This document shows positions 25,192 to 34,114 of a stretch of DNA of 64,000 nt, in pieces (the stretch's first letter is position 1; each line of letters begins with the position of its first letter). The stretch is from Slackia exigua ATCC 700122 (lineage in GTDB: Bacteria; Actinomycetota; Coriobacteriia; Coriobacteriales; Eggerthellaceae): the NCBI RefSeq assembly GCF_000162875.1, contig NZ_GG700630.1, forward strand, positions 320,225-384,224, in the 5' to 3' direction. Made by a program: the position numbers and the translations under genes. Below the pieces are notes generated by a model that was not told where the DNA came from, ran no database searches, and was given only the letters and a program-made list of their open reading frames with translations.

Positions 25192-26444
25192 GCCGGAAGC
25201 CCCCGCTCCTTTTCCGACAGTTCGTCGAATTTCGCCTTCATCGTCGCGTTGCCGCGGGTGAGCTTGCGCACCGTGAGCGCATCGGCCTTGTCGTTGGCCA
25301 GACGCAGATTGCGTTCCGAGCCGATCAAGGATTCCTTCACCTTCTGCAGATGGTCGATCGTCTTGTCGATCTCGTCGATGGCGTTCGAGAACTTCCTGCT
25401 TGCAAGATCGTAGTTGCGCGCGAACCGCTCCTTGAAATCGTTCAGGCTCTCTTCGAAGTTCGTCACGTCGATGTCCTGCTGACGCACGAGCGCGAGCTCG
25501 GAGCGGTATTTGAGGGATTCGAGCGCGGCATTGCGCAGGATCGTGATCATCGGGATGAAAAACTGCGGACGGATGACGTACATCTTGTCGAAGCGATACG
25601 ACACGTCCACGATGCCGCCGTTGTACAGCTCGCTTTCAGGTTCGAGCAACGACACGAGCACGGCGTATTCGCATTTCTTCTCGGTGCGGTCGCGGTCGAG
25701 CTTCTTGAAGTGATCTTCGTTCCTCTTGTGGTGCGTGGCGCCGTCCTGCTCGTTTTTCATCTCGAACATGATCGAGATGATCTCGACGCCGTTCTCGTCG
25801 GTCTCGCGGTAGATGTAGTCGCCTTTGCTGCCGCCCGATGCGTCGTTGTCCTTCTCGAAATAGGCATTGCGAAACGCCGTCGCGCGCAGGCGATTGAACT
25901 CGATTTCGCAGTGCTGCTCGAGCGATTCGCCCAGAAGCTTCGTGTTCAGACGCGACCGCATGTCGCGAATACGTTCGATCTCCGCATCGCGCTCATGGAT
26001 GACCAGGTCTTTCGCGTTCAGCTTGTCACGCAGTTCGCTTTCATGCTCGGCAGCGACGCGCCGCGCATCGGCCTGCTGCTGCTCGACGCGCGAGCGCAGG
26101 GCATCGCGGTCGCGTTCGACCTTCGCCAAAGCCTCGCGATGGCGCTCCTCCTCTTCAAGCAGGCGAATGCGCGTCTGGGCCTCCCCCGCCTGCGCAAGCC
26201 CCTCGATACGTGCGGTAAGCGCGGCGATCTGCGCGTCCTTTTCCTGAACGGCCTTTTGCAGCTCAAGAGCGGATGCGGCTTCGCGGGCAAGGCGCTGCTG
26301 CTCGTGCGCATCGCGCTCGAGGGCCAGACGCGCATCGATTTCCTGAGCGAACTCCGCGTCTCGGACCTGACGCACGATGCTCAGGTAGTCGCTTTCGTCC
26401 ACCGTGAACACCGTTCCGCATTCAGGGCATTTGATTTCACTCAT
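25185..26444 (-). CDS. DUF2130 domain protein
   Basis: 419 residues from the ATG at 26444 after GGGAG. An N-terminal zinc-ribbon half (CPECGTVF, residues 6-13) leads into a long charged coiled coil (about 30-190, rich in Glu, Arg, Ala, Gln), then the DUF2130 region with [33 protein letters not shown] and [12 protein letters not shown]. The core has a nuclease-like look with acidic and lysine residues in FEMKNE, resembling restriction-endonuclease folds, though no activity is established. C-terminal coiled coil again. Monocistronic on the minus strand. A role in DNA handling is speculation. Confidence 0.85.
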   Translation of the reverse strand: MSEIKCPECGTVFTVDESDYLSIVRQVRDAEFAQEIDARLALERDAHEQQRLAREAASALELQKAVQEKDAQIAALTARIEGLAQAGEAQTRIRLLEEEERHREALAKVERDRDALRSRVEQQQADARRVAAEHESELRDKLNAKDLVIHERDAEIERIRDMRSRLNTKLLGESLEQHCEIEFNRLRATAFRNAYFEKDNDASGGSKGDYIYRETDENGVEIISIMFEMKNEQDGATHHKRNEDHFKKLDRDRTEKKCEYAVLVSLLEPESELYNGGIVDVSYRFDKMYVIRPQFFIPMITILRNAALESLKYRSELALVRQQDIDVTNFEESLNDFKERFARNYDLASRKFSNAIDEIDKTIDHLQKVKESLIGSERNLRLANDKADALTVRKLTRGNATMKAKFDELSEKERGLPAQ

Positions 26445-26710
26445 GTCGCTCCCATCCTCTTGTCGGCGGCCCGCAGATCGAACGGCGTGCCGCTTGCGGC
26501 CGAAGCGGCACGCCGACATGCATTCGAGCTTCGGGGAGCATTATAGGGAAACGGGCGCGCCTCGCGCGTCCTGCGATCGGGACAGGCCCTGGATCGCCGA
26601 ATGGAACCGGGAGCCTCGAAACGGGAATCCTGTCGAGAACTCCCGTCGAGAACGAGCGATCTTCGCCGAGCGCGATGCCGCATTCCTGTACGGGGCATTT
26701 GGGCCCGTCT

Positions 26711-27766
26711 TTACCCCTGGAACAGCCGCGCGCGCATCTTGAGCGCTTGATACTGCTCGCGATACGTGCGGATGGCGGCGTGGAACGACTCGACGGCTCC
26801 GCGCAGATTCATCGCTTTGGTGCAGGTCCACGACGCATCGTTCACAAGAGCGGCGAATTTGTAGGGAAACGACCGCTTCACGTGCGACAACTGGGCGCGC
26901 ACGCTTTCGAGCTGGGCCCGGATGAGCTCGCATTCGACCGCCATCTCATCGGCGGACAGCGATGCCCCCTCGGACGGTTCGCCTGCGTTGACAAGGCCTT
27001 CGACATCGATCTCCAACGCCAGCTGCCGCAAGCCGTCGGCATCCCCGCGCGCATAGAGCTCGTGCGCCTCGGCAAGCCGATGGGCGTCGAGGAGGCTCGT
27101 TCCGTGCGCGACCGTCGAATGGCAGCGGCGGATGATGAGCCGATAGTCCTCGCCCATCTCCTGCCACTTCGTGCCCGTCACATCGTGCGACGCGAAGCAC
27201 ATGCTCATATCGTCCACGGTGCGGGACCGCATGCCGGACAGCCTCTCGTCTGCAGCGCCGTATTTCGCGAAGACCTGGGCGTCGATGCGCTCGTCGATGA
27301 TCGGGCGTCCCTCGAAATAATCGTCCGTCGCCAGCTCGAGACGCAGCTTCGCCTTGCGCGCATCGAGCTTCGCCTTGCTCAACGCACGTTCCCAGATGCC
27401 GATGTTCACCGAATAGCGCGCTTCGGTCAGAGGATTCACCCGCAACGTGACGTCTTCGAATTCGAAGACCGCGTCGACGAAGTCGTCGACGAGCATTCCG
27501 TGTTCGAGCGCGAGGAGCTCGGAATCGGAATACGCGCCGGAAAGCTCGAGCGCTATCCCGTCCGCCATGCCTTCGGCGACCTTCTCGCACACATCGCACG
27601 CCCCGCACCCCGCATCGCAGGCGATGCCCGCCTGCAGAGGGTCTCCGTCGAGAAACGTGCTCGCCATCCGATCGTCCTGCGCATCCTCGCGACCGCTCAG
27701 GCTCGGCATCGCGTCGCGCGTCGCGAATGCGCGATGCGCCGGACTGTCCGTTTCGTTGAATTCCAT
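26711..27766 (-). CDS. Hypothetical protein with a cysteine cluster
   Basis: 351 residues from the ATG at 27766, six bases after AAGGG; ATGs at 27772 and 27790 are alternatives. Not recognised. An early CDAGCGACDVC cluster (about residue 50) could bind a metal or Fe-S centre. The middle contains VTLRVNPLTEARYSVNIGIWERALSKAKLDARKAKLRLELA, and the C-terminal half is helical and charged (RAQLESVRAQLSHVKRSFPYKFAAL). No signal peptide or membrane helix is seen. It lies alone between the DUF2130 gene and tRNA genes. Codon use and composition match its neighbours, so it is probably a lineage core gene. Confidence 0.75.
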   Translation of the reverse strand: MEFNETDSPAHRAFATRDAMPSLSGREDAQDDRMASTFLDGDPLQAGIACDAGCGACDVCEKVAEGMADGIALELSGAYSDSELLALEHGMLVDDFVDAVFEFEDVTLRVNPLTEARYSVNIGIWERALSKAKLDARKAKLRLELATDDYFEGRPIIDERIDAQVFAKYGAADERLSGMRSRTVDDMSMCFASHDVTGTKWQEMGEDYRLIIRRCHSTVAHGTSLLDAHRLAEAHELYARGDADGLRQLALEIDVEGLVNAGEPSEGASLSADEMAVECELIRAQLESVRAQLSHVKRSFPYKFAALVNDASWTCTKAMNLRGAVESFHAAIRTYREQYQALKMRARLFQG

Positions 27767-27883
27767 GCTCATCCCTTGGTCTCTCGTCATGTGTCGTAAC
27801 GCATGGTACCTGAGATGACGCCGATAGTTTCCGTAAACTAACTTTTAAAGGCGAAAAGCATGAATGTCCCTCAAACATGAGAA

Positions 27884-27901
27884 AGGCTCCCGAAGGAGCC
27901 T
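27884..27901 (-). terminator. Terminator of the tRNA-His/tRNA-Lys unit
   Basis: AGGCTCC (27884-27890) and GGAGCCT (27895-27901) form a seven-pair stem with a four-base loop, ten bases beyond the tRNA-Lys CCA end on the minus strand and followed by TTCTC. Confidence 0.7.
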
Positions 27902-27910
27902 GCGGATTCA

Positions 27911-27986
27911 TGGTGGATCGTCGGGGACTCGAACCCCGGACCTTGGGATTAAGAGTCCCCTGCTCTACCAACTAAGCTAACGATCC
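27911..27986 (-). tRNA. tRNA-Lys (CTT)
   Basis: A 76-nt cloverleaf with CCA encoded: acceptor GGATCGT/ACGATCC, anticodon loop ACTCTTAATC with CTT, and T arm GGGGTTCGAGTCCCC. Probably co-transcribed with tRNA-His upstream, 85 bases apart. Confidence 0.96.
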
Positions 27987-28071
27987 GTGAAGATATGTGA
28001 TGCGCCTTGAAAAGCGCTTGGCTATTATAGCGTAGGAGACACGCTTTGCAAGGGCTTTTCGTGCAAAAAGC

Positions 28072-28149
28072 TGGGGTGGGTGAAGGGACTCGAACCCTCG
28101 ATCTCCAGAGCCACAATCTGGCGCCTTAGCCGACTAGGCCACACCCACC
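28072..28149 (-). tRNA. tRNA-His (GTG)
   Basis: Cloverleaf with the histidine-specific extra G at position -1 encoded and paired to C73, followed by encoded CCA. Anticodon loop TTGTGGC gives GTG. T arm GAGGGTTCGAGTCCCTT. First gene of a two-tRNA unit. Confidence 0.95.
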
Positions 28150-28166
28150 GTTTAACGCAAGTGGAT

Positions 28167-28195
28167 ACTATAGGGGCGTTCCAGGCTTTACGCAA
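28167..28195 (-). promoter_or_regulatory. Promoter of the tRNA-His/tRNA-Lys unit
   Basis: On the minus strand TTGCGT (28195-28190) and TATAGT (28172-28167) are 17 bases apart, placing the start a few bases before tRNA-His. Confidence 0.65.
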
Positions 28196-28365
28196 GCCCT
28201 TTTCTCGTTTGCATCGAATCGAACGTTTTCTGCACATCGGGCGATGCCGAAACGCATAGGCGTTTCGCGTACGTGCCGCACGGAACCACGCATACGTGCG
28301 AAAAACGGCTTCGGCCGCACGCACCCTTCGGGCGCGACGCGCGGCGGCCCTGCGGCTGCTTGCTA

Positions 28366-28371
28366 TATAAT
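28366..28371 (+). promoter_or_regulatory. -10 element for tRNA-Arg
   Basis: A consensus TATAAT 25 bases before tRNA-Arg. The matching -35 region is GC-rich and not clear. Confidence 0.5.
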
Positions 28372-28396
28372 GCGTTCTGCACATCGTGCGCCGCGT

Positions 28397-28472
28397 GCCC
28401 CTGTGGCTCAATGGATAGAGCACCGGACTTCTAATCCGATGGTTGTGGGTTCGAATCCCGCCAGGGGCACCA
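28397..28472 (+). tRNA. tRNA-Arg (TCT)
   Basis: 76 nt with CCA encoded: acceptor GCCCCTG/CAGGGGC, anticodon loop CTTCTAA giving TCT, T arm TGGGTTCGAATCCCG. Confidence 0.96.
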
Positions 28473-28548
28473 TTCCTCGCTTCTTCTCCGCGCCTTCCCG
28501 CGCATGCCGATGACCGCCGCGCACGACGCACGGCCTTCCCTGCACGCT

Positions 28549-28576
28549 TTCGACTTGATTCCGAGAGCCTTATAAT
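28549..28576 (+). promoter_or_regulatory. Promoter of the DUF4190 gene
   Basis: TTCGAC (28549-28554) and TATAAT (28571-28576) with 16 bases between, about 34 bases before the start codon; the gene's ribosome site is AAAGGAAGGA. Confidence 0.55.
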
Positions 28577-28609
28577 CAAGGGAGGCGATGATGAAAGGAA
28601 GGAACGATC

Positions 28610-29881
28610 ATGACTGACGCGAACACCACGAACGACGGCCAGGTTCCTCAGACCCCCGCAACTCCTCCTACCCCTCCCGGGGTTCCGCAGATCAATTACA
28701 CCTCCGGACCGGCGTTCACCACCACGGAAGGCGCCACGCCCCAGAATCCCGGAGGATCTTCCGCCCCGGGCGCCGCGCCGGCCGCTCCGGCAGGCGCGCC
28801 TGCGACCCCGCCTGCAGCACCCGCATCGGCACCCGGCACGCCGACCGCACCCTATGCGCCCACGTCGGCTCCGGGCACCGCGCCTTCCTACGGCAACGCG
28901 GCGCCTCAGCAGCCTTTCGCAGGAGCGCCCGCCGGCTCCCATGTGCCTCCTCAGGGCGCGCCGCATGCGGCCCAGTATCCGCCATACGGCGGAACAGCAG
29001 GCATGCCGTCTGCCAATCCATCCAACGGCAAGGCCGTAGGCGCGCTCGTCTGCGGCATTCTCGCCATCGTCCTGTCCGGCTTCCCCCTCGTCGCCATCGT
29101 CCTCGGCATCGTCGCCATCGTCCTGGCCGGCCAGGTCGCCAAAACGGGATTCGAGGACGGAAAGGCCAAGGCGGGCAAGGTCTGCGGCATCGTAGGCATC
29201 GTCTTCGCGATCATCTGGTTCCTCATCGGCTTCATCATCGGCATCGGAACCCTCGCCACGCTCGCCGATGAAATCGAACACGGCTCCCCGTACGACGTCC
29301 CCTCCACCACGACGCCTGAAATCAACAACGGCACCGGAATCGGCTCGAACACGGCCGTCCCCGACCTATCATTCGACGAAGCGGAGACCAGCGCCGTCGG
29401 TGCGCTCGTCGATCCGACCATCGACGCCATCGAGAACCCTCCGGCGGCCTATCGCGCCGCTTGGGCACGGAACATCGACAGCGACTACGAGCTCGCCTGC
29501 GGCTACAGCTTGACCGAAATGGGCAAGGATCCCAACGCCGTCATCGACTGGGTGCTGGGCGGCATGACCGCCAGGCCCGATGGCGAAAGCTGGTATGCCT
29601 ATACGGACGGCACGGGCGTCATCTACCTCGACGTGTACACGAATGACGCCTATCAGCTGCTCAACCAGACGTTCAGCGAGATAGCGGCGCTCGACAACCC
29701 CACCAAGGAAGATTGCAGCGCCGCGTTCGACCATGCCTTCAACGACGCGAACGCCAACCCGAAAGCGTATGTTTCGAACTACTACGCGGCAATAGGCGTG
29801 GACAAGCAGCCTGACGGATCCTACACGCTGAATCAGCAGTCCCTCGAAACCGAGATGAACTACATGTTCGGCAACTTCTAG
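28610..29881 (+). CDS. DUF4190-type membrane protein with proline-rich N-terminus
   Basis: 423 residues. Residues 1-135 are low complexity, rich in Pro, Ala, Gly and Thr and presumably cytoplasmic. Residues ~145-180 and ~195-225 form two hydrophobic helices of a DUF4190-like module (GALVCGILAIVLSGFPLVAIVLG). Residues ~235-423 are an exported-looking domain without known motifs, containing AWARNIDSDYELACGYS and repeated aromatic turns. The architecture is common in Actinobacteria and usually unannotated. It could sense or bind something at the cell surface. A hairpin terminator follows 65 bases after the stop. Confidence 0.82.
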   Translation: MTDANTTNDGQVPQTPATPPTPPGVPQINYTSGPAFTTTEGATPQNPGGSSAPGAAPAAPAGAPATPPAAPASAPGTPTAPYAPTSAPGTAPSYGNAAPQQPFAGAPAGSHVPPQGAPHAAQYPPYGGTAGMPSANPSNGKAVGALVCGILAIVLSGFPLVAIVLGIVAIVLAGQVAKTGFEDGKAKAGKVCGIVGIVFAIIWFLIGFIIGIGTLATLADEIEHGSPYDVPSTTTPEINNGTGIGSNTAVPDLSFDEAETSAVGALVDPTIDAIENPPAAYRAAWARNIDSDYELACGYSLTEMGKDPNAVIDWVLGGMTARPDGESWYAYTDGTGVIYLDVYTNDAYQLLNQTFSEIAALDNPTKEDCSAAFDHAFNDANANPKAYVSNYYAAIGVDKQPDGSYTLNQQSLETEMNYMFGNF

Positions 29882-29945
29882 AACCGCCGGCCGCCTGCAT
29901 GGAGGCTCGCAGAAACGCGTTTAGGAGAATTGAACGCACCTGGAA

Positions 29946-29976
29946 CGAAAGAAGGCCCGAAACGGGCCTTCTTTCG
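29946..29976. terminator. Bidirectional terminator between convergent genes
   Basis: A perfect 14-bp inverted repeat with arm CGAAAGAAGGCCCG and a three-base AAA loop. T-rich and A-rich arm bases make it usable on either strand, serving the plus-strand DUF4190 gene and possibly the minus-strand gene at 30154. The 177 bases to that gene show nothing else. Confidence 0.8.
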
Positions 29977-30153
29977 TATGCCGAACCAGCAAGACTCGCC
30001 GGCATACCCGTTCAAGCGGACATGCACGGCAGCGATCGCGTGCAGGGAAACACCATGCGAATCCGATGTGCGATGCACCGGTACGACCGCATATGCCTCG
30101 TTTCCGCAGAAACGTCGCGGCGCTGCGCCTCGATCGAGCGAGGCTTGCCGAAT

Positions 30154-31113
30154 CTACGAGGATGCGATGGACACGTAGACGAGCTTGATCGTGTCGCTCA
30201 GGTTGCCGGACACGTTCGCCGAAGAATAGTCGTACGACAGACGAAGCGTCCATACGCCCGATGCTCCCGAATTGAACTGTCCCGATCCCTTGAACGTGTA
30301 GCTTTCCTGCAGCACGGTCTGGCCGTCTTCGGCATACGTCGTGTATTCGGCCTTGTCGGACGGAAGCTCGATCGCATCGGACGACATCACGCCGACGGAT
30401 GCGAGCGTGTTCTGTACGATCTGCTGAGCGCCGATCAGATCGGTGAAGCTCGCGTCGCCATACCCGAGACGAGAGACCGACGCCGAGCATCCGGCGCTTA
30501 TGACCACGCCGCTCGCATCGGTCGTCACATAGGCCGACGATGCCGTCGAATCCTTCGGAAGGGCGATGGTGACGTTCTGCCCCACGACCGCAGGCTCGGC
30601 GCCTTCGGCGGCATCGTCGCCCGGAGCTTCGGTCACGTCCGTCGAAGACGAGACGCTCGCACCGGGACCGAGCGCCTTGACGGCATCGTCGAGCGAAAGA
30701 CCGAGCAGCGACGGAAGCGCGATGATCTCGTCAACCATTCCCACGCTCGACGTGCCCGCATCGCCCATGTCGCCCGTGACGATCACCGTGGCGGAATCGT
30801 CGGTGGAATCGGATGCGAGATCCTGGGCCTCGTTCACGAAGCCCAGGAAGAAGTAGACGAGCGCGGCCAAGAGCGCGACGAGCAGCACCGCGCAGATGCT
30901 CAGCGTGATGCGCACCTTGCGCGAATGGTTCCTATGATCGAAGCCGCGCACACCCGACGGCATCTCATTGCCCATGCGATCGGCAAGGGATTCCCCGGCC
31001 GGGAGGACGGGCGTGACGGTGCCCGCCTCATGAAGCCCCGAAGAAGCTGCTCCGGCGGCCTGGTTCTTCGATTCGACGGCTCCTGCCGGCGCCTCATGCT
31101 TTCCACGCGCCAT
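30154..31113 (-). CDS. Single-pass membrane protein with PASTA-like segment
   Basis: 319 residues. A ~65-residue cytoplasmic N-terminus ends in HRNHSRKVR, followed by one transmembrane helix (ITLSICAVLLVALLAALVYF, about 69-88) and a 230-residue extracellular domain. LPSLLGLSLDDAVKALGPGA at about residue 132 looks like the start of a PASTA-type repeat, weakly. The rest is rich in Ser, Asp and Val and lacks enzyme motifs. It precedes the 45-residue peptide and the lipoprotein gene in gene order on the same strand, giving a small group of envelope proteins. Function unknown. Confidence 0.7.
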   Translation of the reverse strand: MARGKHEAPAGAVESKNQAAGAASSGLHEAGTVTPVLPAGESLADRMGNEMPSGVRGFDHRNHSRKVRITLSICAVLLVALLAALVYFFLGFVNEAQDLASDSTDDSATVIVTGDMGDAGTSSVGMVDEIIALPSLLGLSLDDAVKALGPGASVSSSTDVTEAPGDDAAEGAEPAVVGQNVTIALPKDSTASSAYVTTDASGVVISAGCSASVSRLGYGDASFTDLIGAQQIVQNTLASVGVMSSDAIELPSDKAEYTTYAEDGQTVLQESYTFKGSGQFNSGASGVWTLRLSYDYSSANVSGNLSDTIKLVYVSIASS

Positions 31114-31200
31114 ACATCGCCCCTCTCGTAGGATTGAAACGAAACGCCGCCCGCGTCCCCGCCTTCCCGGACGAGCATGGCGCGGACGGCGTCGATACGG

Positions 31201-31338
31201 TCAGCCGAATAGATAGTAGAGGACGAATGCGACGATGAACAGCACCGCTCCTGCGAGCACATATTTCTGCGTCTTGTCCATAGGCCCTGCGCCGAGCGGG
31301 TCGCGCTTCTTTTCGTCATGTTTCTTCGATGCGCCCAT
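31201..31338 (-). CDS. Small membrane protein, 45 residues
   Basis: Starts MGASKKHDEKKRDPL, with a ribosome site GAGGAG five bases before the ATG at 31338, and ends VLAGAVLFIVAFVLYYLFG before TGA. The highly charged basic N-terminal half followed by a single C-terminal helix (about residues 26-45) gives a tail-anchored or N-in topology. It sits between two minus-strand genes for envelope proteins, 17 bases after the lipoprotein gene, so it is probably co-transcribed with it. No family recognised. Confidence 0.72.
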   Translation of the reverse strand: MGASKKHDEKKRDPLGAGPMDKTQKYVLAGAVLFIVAFVLYYLFG

Positions 31339-31355
31339 GTTTCTCCTCGGGTTCG

Positions 31356-32303
31356 CTAGCGACCCTTCGTCTGCCCCTGGATGACCGCATTCGATCCGGC
31401 CGTGCTGGCGCTGTCGTTCAGAAGCGCCTCATTGCTCTTGGTGGACTTCGCGCCCGTGGAGGCAACGACGGGAAGGGACGAGAGATCGGTCGTCGAACCC
31501 AGCCATTTATTGGAGATCAAGCCGAGCACACCGCCTGAATCCAGCGAGGACAGCGCATCGGTGACGGCGGACTGGAGGTTCGCGTTGCTCGACGGCACGC
31601 CGATGCAGTATCCGCTGGGCTCTTCGAGCATGGCGATGGGAGCCACATCGACCTTGGAAGTATGCGCCGCGTAGGTGCCGATGACGGCATCGGCCGCGAC
31701 GTAGTCCGCATCGCCGTTGGATAGGGACGAGAACGCCGACTGGAGGTTCGTCGCCGCGACGACCGACGCCTCGCCGAAGAGGTTCTCGACCGCCCACGCG
31801 CTGCGCGAGGAAACCTGCGCGGCGATCGACGGCGAGGAATCGGCAGTGGGCACCGTGGTGGAACCCGGCTTCGCGAAGAGCGTCACGCCGCTTTTGGCGT
31901 AGGGAGCGGACAGCCAGACGCCGTCGGCAGGATTGGACGTCGCCATGCCCATGGCGATATCGGCCTTGCCCGACGAGAGGGCCTCGGCCGCACCGGAATC
32001 TCCGACGTCTACGAGTTCGAGCTTAAGCCCCAGCTTGGACGCAAGCGCAGCAGCCACGTCCACGTTGTAGCCGACCGGCTTGCCATCGGAGGCGCCTGCG
32101 AAAGGCACGTCGTCGGCGTCGATGGCGACGCGCAGCGTGCCGGACTGTCCGATGGTCGGGGTGTCGACGGTCGGGGTCGGAGCCTCGGGTTCATAGGCTT
32201 CCGGTTGAAGGATGGACTGCACCTGGGCGCAGCCTGAAAGCGCCATCGCGGCGCAGAGTGTCAACGCGAGCACGAATGCGCCCACGAAACGACGTTTCAT
32301 CAT
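31356..32303 (-). CDS. Solute-binding lipoprotein, amino-acid type (SBP_bac_3)
   Basis: 315 residues. A signal peptide ends in the lipobox ALSGC with Cys25 as the predicted lipidated residue, then a Pro/Thr-rich linker (about 26-55) and a two-lobed binding domain with GTLRVAIDADDVPF, GYNVDVAAALASKLG and KADIAMGMA, all typical of polar-amino-acid binding proteins. The C-terminal ~45 residues are an unusual Ser/Thr/Asn-rich tail. No permease or ATPase gene is adjacent, so it either works with a distant ABC system or is an orphan sensor. The second codon is also ATG. Confidence 0.87.
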   Translation of the reverse strand: MMKRRFVGAFVLALTLCAAMALSGCAQVQSILQPEAYEPEAPTPTVDTPTIGQSGTLRVAIDADDVPFAGASDGKPVGYNVDVAAALASKLGLKLELVDVGDSGAAEALSSGKADIAMGMATSNPADGVWLSAPYAKSGVTLFAKPGSTTVPTADSSPSIAAQVSSRSAWAVENLFGEASVVAATNLQSAFSSLSNGDADYVAADAVIGTYAAHTSKVDVAPIAMLEEPSGYCIGVPSSNANLQSAVTDALSSLDSGGVLGLISNKWLGSTTDLSSLPVVASTGAKSTKSNEALLNDSASTAGSNAVIQGQTKGR

Positions 32304-32752
32304 CGTTCCTCTATTCCTGCTTCATCTACCTGCATGAATGACGGCTTCTTTCGGCTGACCTAGTCTTTGCCCCCACACTCGCGCACCGGGGATTCGCGTC
32401 GCCGCTCCACCCTCTCTTCCAGGCGGCCTGGATGGCCGCGGAAACGACCGGAAGGTACGACTTACTTCTAGGATACGCCATGCTCGCATGCGCCGAAACG
32501 CAGCTTACGTGGACCCTTTTGACCGCATCTGCCATGGGCTTGGAGGTTGCCCTCCGCAACTACAGACCCGAAAGAATTACCGGGACAGTTTAGCAGATTT
32601 TCTTCTATGCGCCCGAAAGCCCCCGTCCTGTTCGGGATCTGGAAGAATCCTTACAGATGGACGTCACATATGCGCACGAAGCCGACAGGGTCCGAACGCT
32701 AGCATCGTCCGAGCGAAGGATGGACGGGACGAAGCGAAAGGAACGAAGGCGC
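32304..32752. other. Gap between the lipoprotein gene and comF, no gene seen
   Basis: About 450 bases in a divergent region. It should hold promoters for both flanking genes. A 77-codon minus-strand frame (32326-32559) has no ribosome site and an unlikely composition, so I do not call it. Upstream in-frame extension of comF to 32657 is possible but unsupported. Confidence 0.45.
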
Positions 32753-33451
32753 ATGCTGGCATCCGTGGCGCAGGCGGCGATCGAGATGCTCTGGCCGACG
32801 CGATGCGCGGCCTGCGACGCCCCGGGATGCGTGCTCTGCCCCGCATGCCGATCGTCCCTTCCCTGCATCGATGCGTTGAATGCATGCCCGACCTGCGGCG
32901 ACCCGCACGGGCGCATCCAGTGCGCCCGCTGCGCGATGCGATCCATGGCAGGCTCGGACGCACCCGTGGACGAATGCCGCAGCGCCGCACGGTTCGAAGG
33001 TGGCATGGCGCGCGCGATGCGCGCCTACAAGGATCAGGGCGAACAGAGGCTTGCGATTCCCTTCGCGCTGCTCATCGCAGACGCGACGCCTGAATCATGG
33101 ACAAGGGGCGAGACGGCGGTCGTGCCCGTGCCGCCGACGAAGGACGCGCTGCGCCGTCGAGGCTTCGACCATATCATGCCTATAGCCCGGGAATACGCCG
33201 GCATGCTCGGACTCGAGGTCGCCCCCGTTGTGTCCGCAGGACGGCGCGCCGATCAGAGAAAGCTCGGAAGGGCCGATCGCATACGCAATATGTCCGAGGC
33301 CTTCGCGCCGCGCGAGGGAATGCCGTTTCCGCGCAGCGCGATCATCGTCGACGACGTGTTCACGACCGGCGCGACCACCGACGAAGTCGCGCGCGTGCTA
33401 CGTCGCGGCGGCACACGGCTCGTTCGCGCCATCACGATCGCCCGGGCCTGA
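32753..33451 (+). CDS. ComF-family phosphoribosyltransferase-like protein
   Basis: 232 residues from the ATG at 32753 after GAAGGCGC; starts at 32720 and 32657 are alternatives. An N-terminal zinc module (CAACDAPGCVLCPAC then CPTCGDPHGRIQCARC) is followed by a type I phosphoribosyltransferase fold with KRRGFDH-like RRRGFDHIMPIA and the PRPP loop AIIVDDVFTTGATTDE. ComF proteins support single-stranded DNA handling during natural transformation in some bacteria, but many hosts have no competence system and the role is unclear. ComFA is not next to it. Confidence 0.88.
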   Translation: MLASVAQAAIEMLWPTRCAACDAPGCVLCPACRSSLPCIDALNACPTCGDPHGRIQCARCAMRSMAGSDAPVDECRSAARFEGGMARAMRAYKDQGEQRLAIPFALLIADATPESWTRGETAVVPVPPTKDALRRRGFDHIMPIAREYAGMLGLEVAPVVSAGRRADQRKLGRADRIRNMSEAFAPREGMPFPRSAIIVDDVFTTGATTDEVARVLRRGGTRLVRAITIARA

Positions 33452-33532
33452 AGAGACTGCTATCATGAAGCGAAACGCATGCCGCGACGCCGCGAACGAA
33501 CGAAGATTCCTACGGCATCGAAAGGTGGCATC

Positions 33533-33910
33533 ATGCCCGCAATGATTCTCGCACGCCTCTACCGCATACTGCCCCTGCTGGTCATCCTTGCAATTCTCGC
33601 TCTCGGCATCTACGCCTTCGTGTCATGGCGCTATACGCCGAACCGTGCGAAGGAAGTCGTCATCAAGCTGTTCGTCGTGCTGAATGCGGGACTTGCGGCC
33701 TTCTTCGCGCTCGCCACGCTCTATGCCCTGCTCGAAGGCAACGCGTTCGTGACCGATTTCTTCCTGACGTGCGCCCTCATGATGCTCGTCCTGCTCGTTG
33801 CCACGCTCGGCTGCCGCCGGCGCTTCCTGAAGAACCATCCGCACTACGCATGGAAGCGGACCGACTCCTCTGCGCACGAACGTCTACGAGAGCTTCTGAA
33901 GAAGCGCTGA
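33533..33910 (+). CDS. Small membrane protein, 125 residues
   Basis: Starts at the ATG at 33533 after AAAGGTGG; a longer upstream frame is not supported. Three hydrophobic helices (about 8-28, 42-66, 73-95) and a basic C-terminal tail ending RLRELLKKR. No domain recognised. It follows comF by 81 bases and precedes tRNA-Thr. A conserved lineage protein of unknown role. Confidence 0.7.
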   Translation: MPAMILARLYRILPLLVILAILALGIYAFVSWRYTPNRAKEVVIKLFVVLNAGLAAFFALATLYALLEGNAFVTDFFLTCALMMLVLLVATLGCRRRFLKNHPHYAWKRTDSSAHERLRELLKKR

Positions 33911-33973
33911 TGCGCACGGCCATCGGGAAGCGGCGCGCCTTCTATGCTAGAATGCCCGATGGCTCATCCACGT

Positions 33974-34048
33974 GCCAGTGTGGCGCAACGGTAGCGCAAC
34001 TGATTTGTAATCAGTGGGTTGCAGGTTCGATTCCTGTCACTGGCTCCA
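33974..34048 (+). tRNA. tRNA-Thr (TGT)
   Basis: 75 nt with CCA encoded: acceptor GCCAGTG/CACTGGC, anticodon stem-loop CTGATTTGTAATCAG giving TGT, T arm GCAGGTTCGATTCCTGT. Confidence 0.96.
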
Positions 34049-34057
34049 TGTATGAAC

Positions 34058-34089
34058 GCAGGTCAGAAGATTGCTTCTGACCTGCTTTT
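34058..34089 (+). terminator. Terminator after tRNA-Thr
   Basis: A perfect 12-bp stem with arm GCAGGTCAGAAG, four-base loop ATTG, followed by TTTT, starting nine bases after tRNA-Thr. Confidence 0.85.
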
Positions 34090-34114
34090 GCGTTATGTCC
34101 GAAAGGCGGACCGC

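Noticed and set aside
25510..26335. Additional genes in the reverse frames of the DUF2130 gene
   Set aside because: Ser/Arg-rich shadows of a coiled-coil coding region.
32326..32559. A 77-codon minus-strand gene upstream of the lipoprotein
   Set aside because: No ribosome site, Arg/Ser/Ala-rich translation, and it lies in the promoter region of flanking genes.
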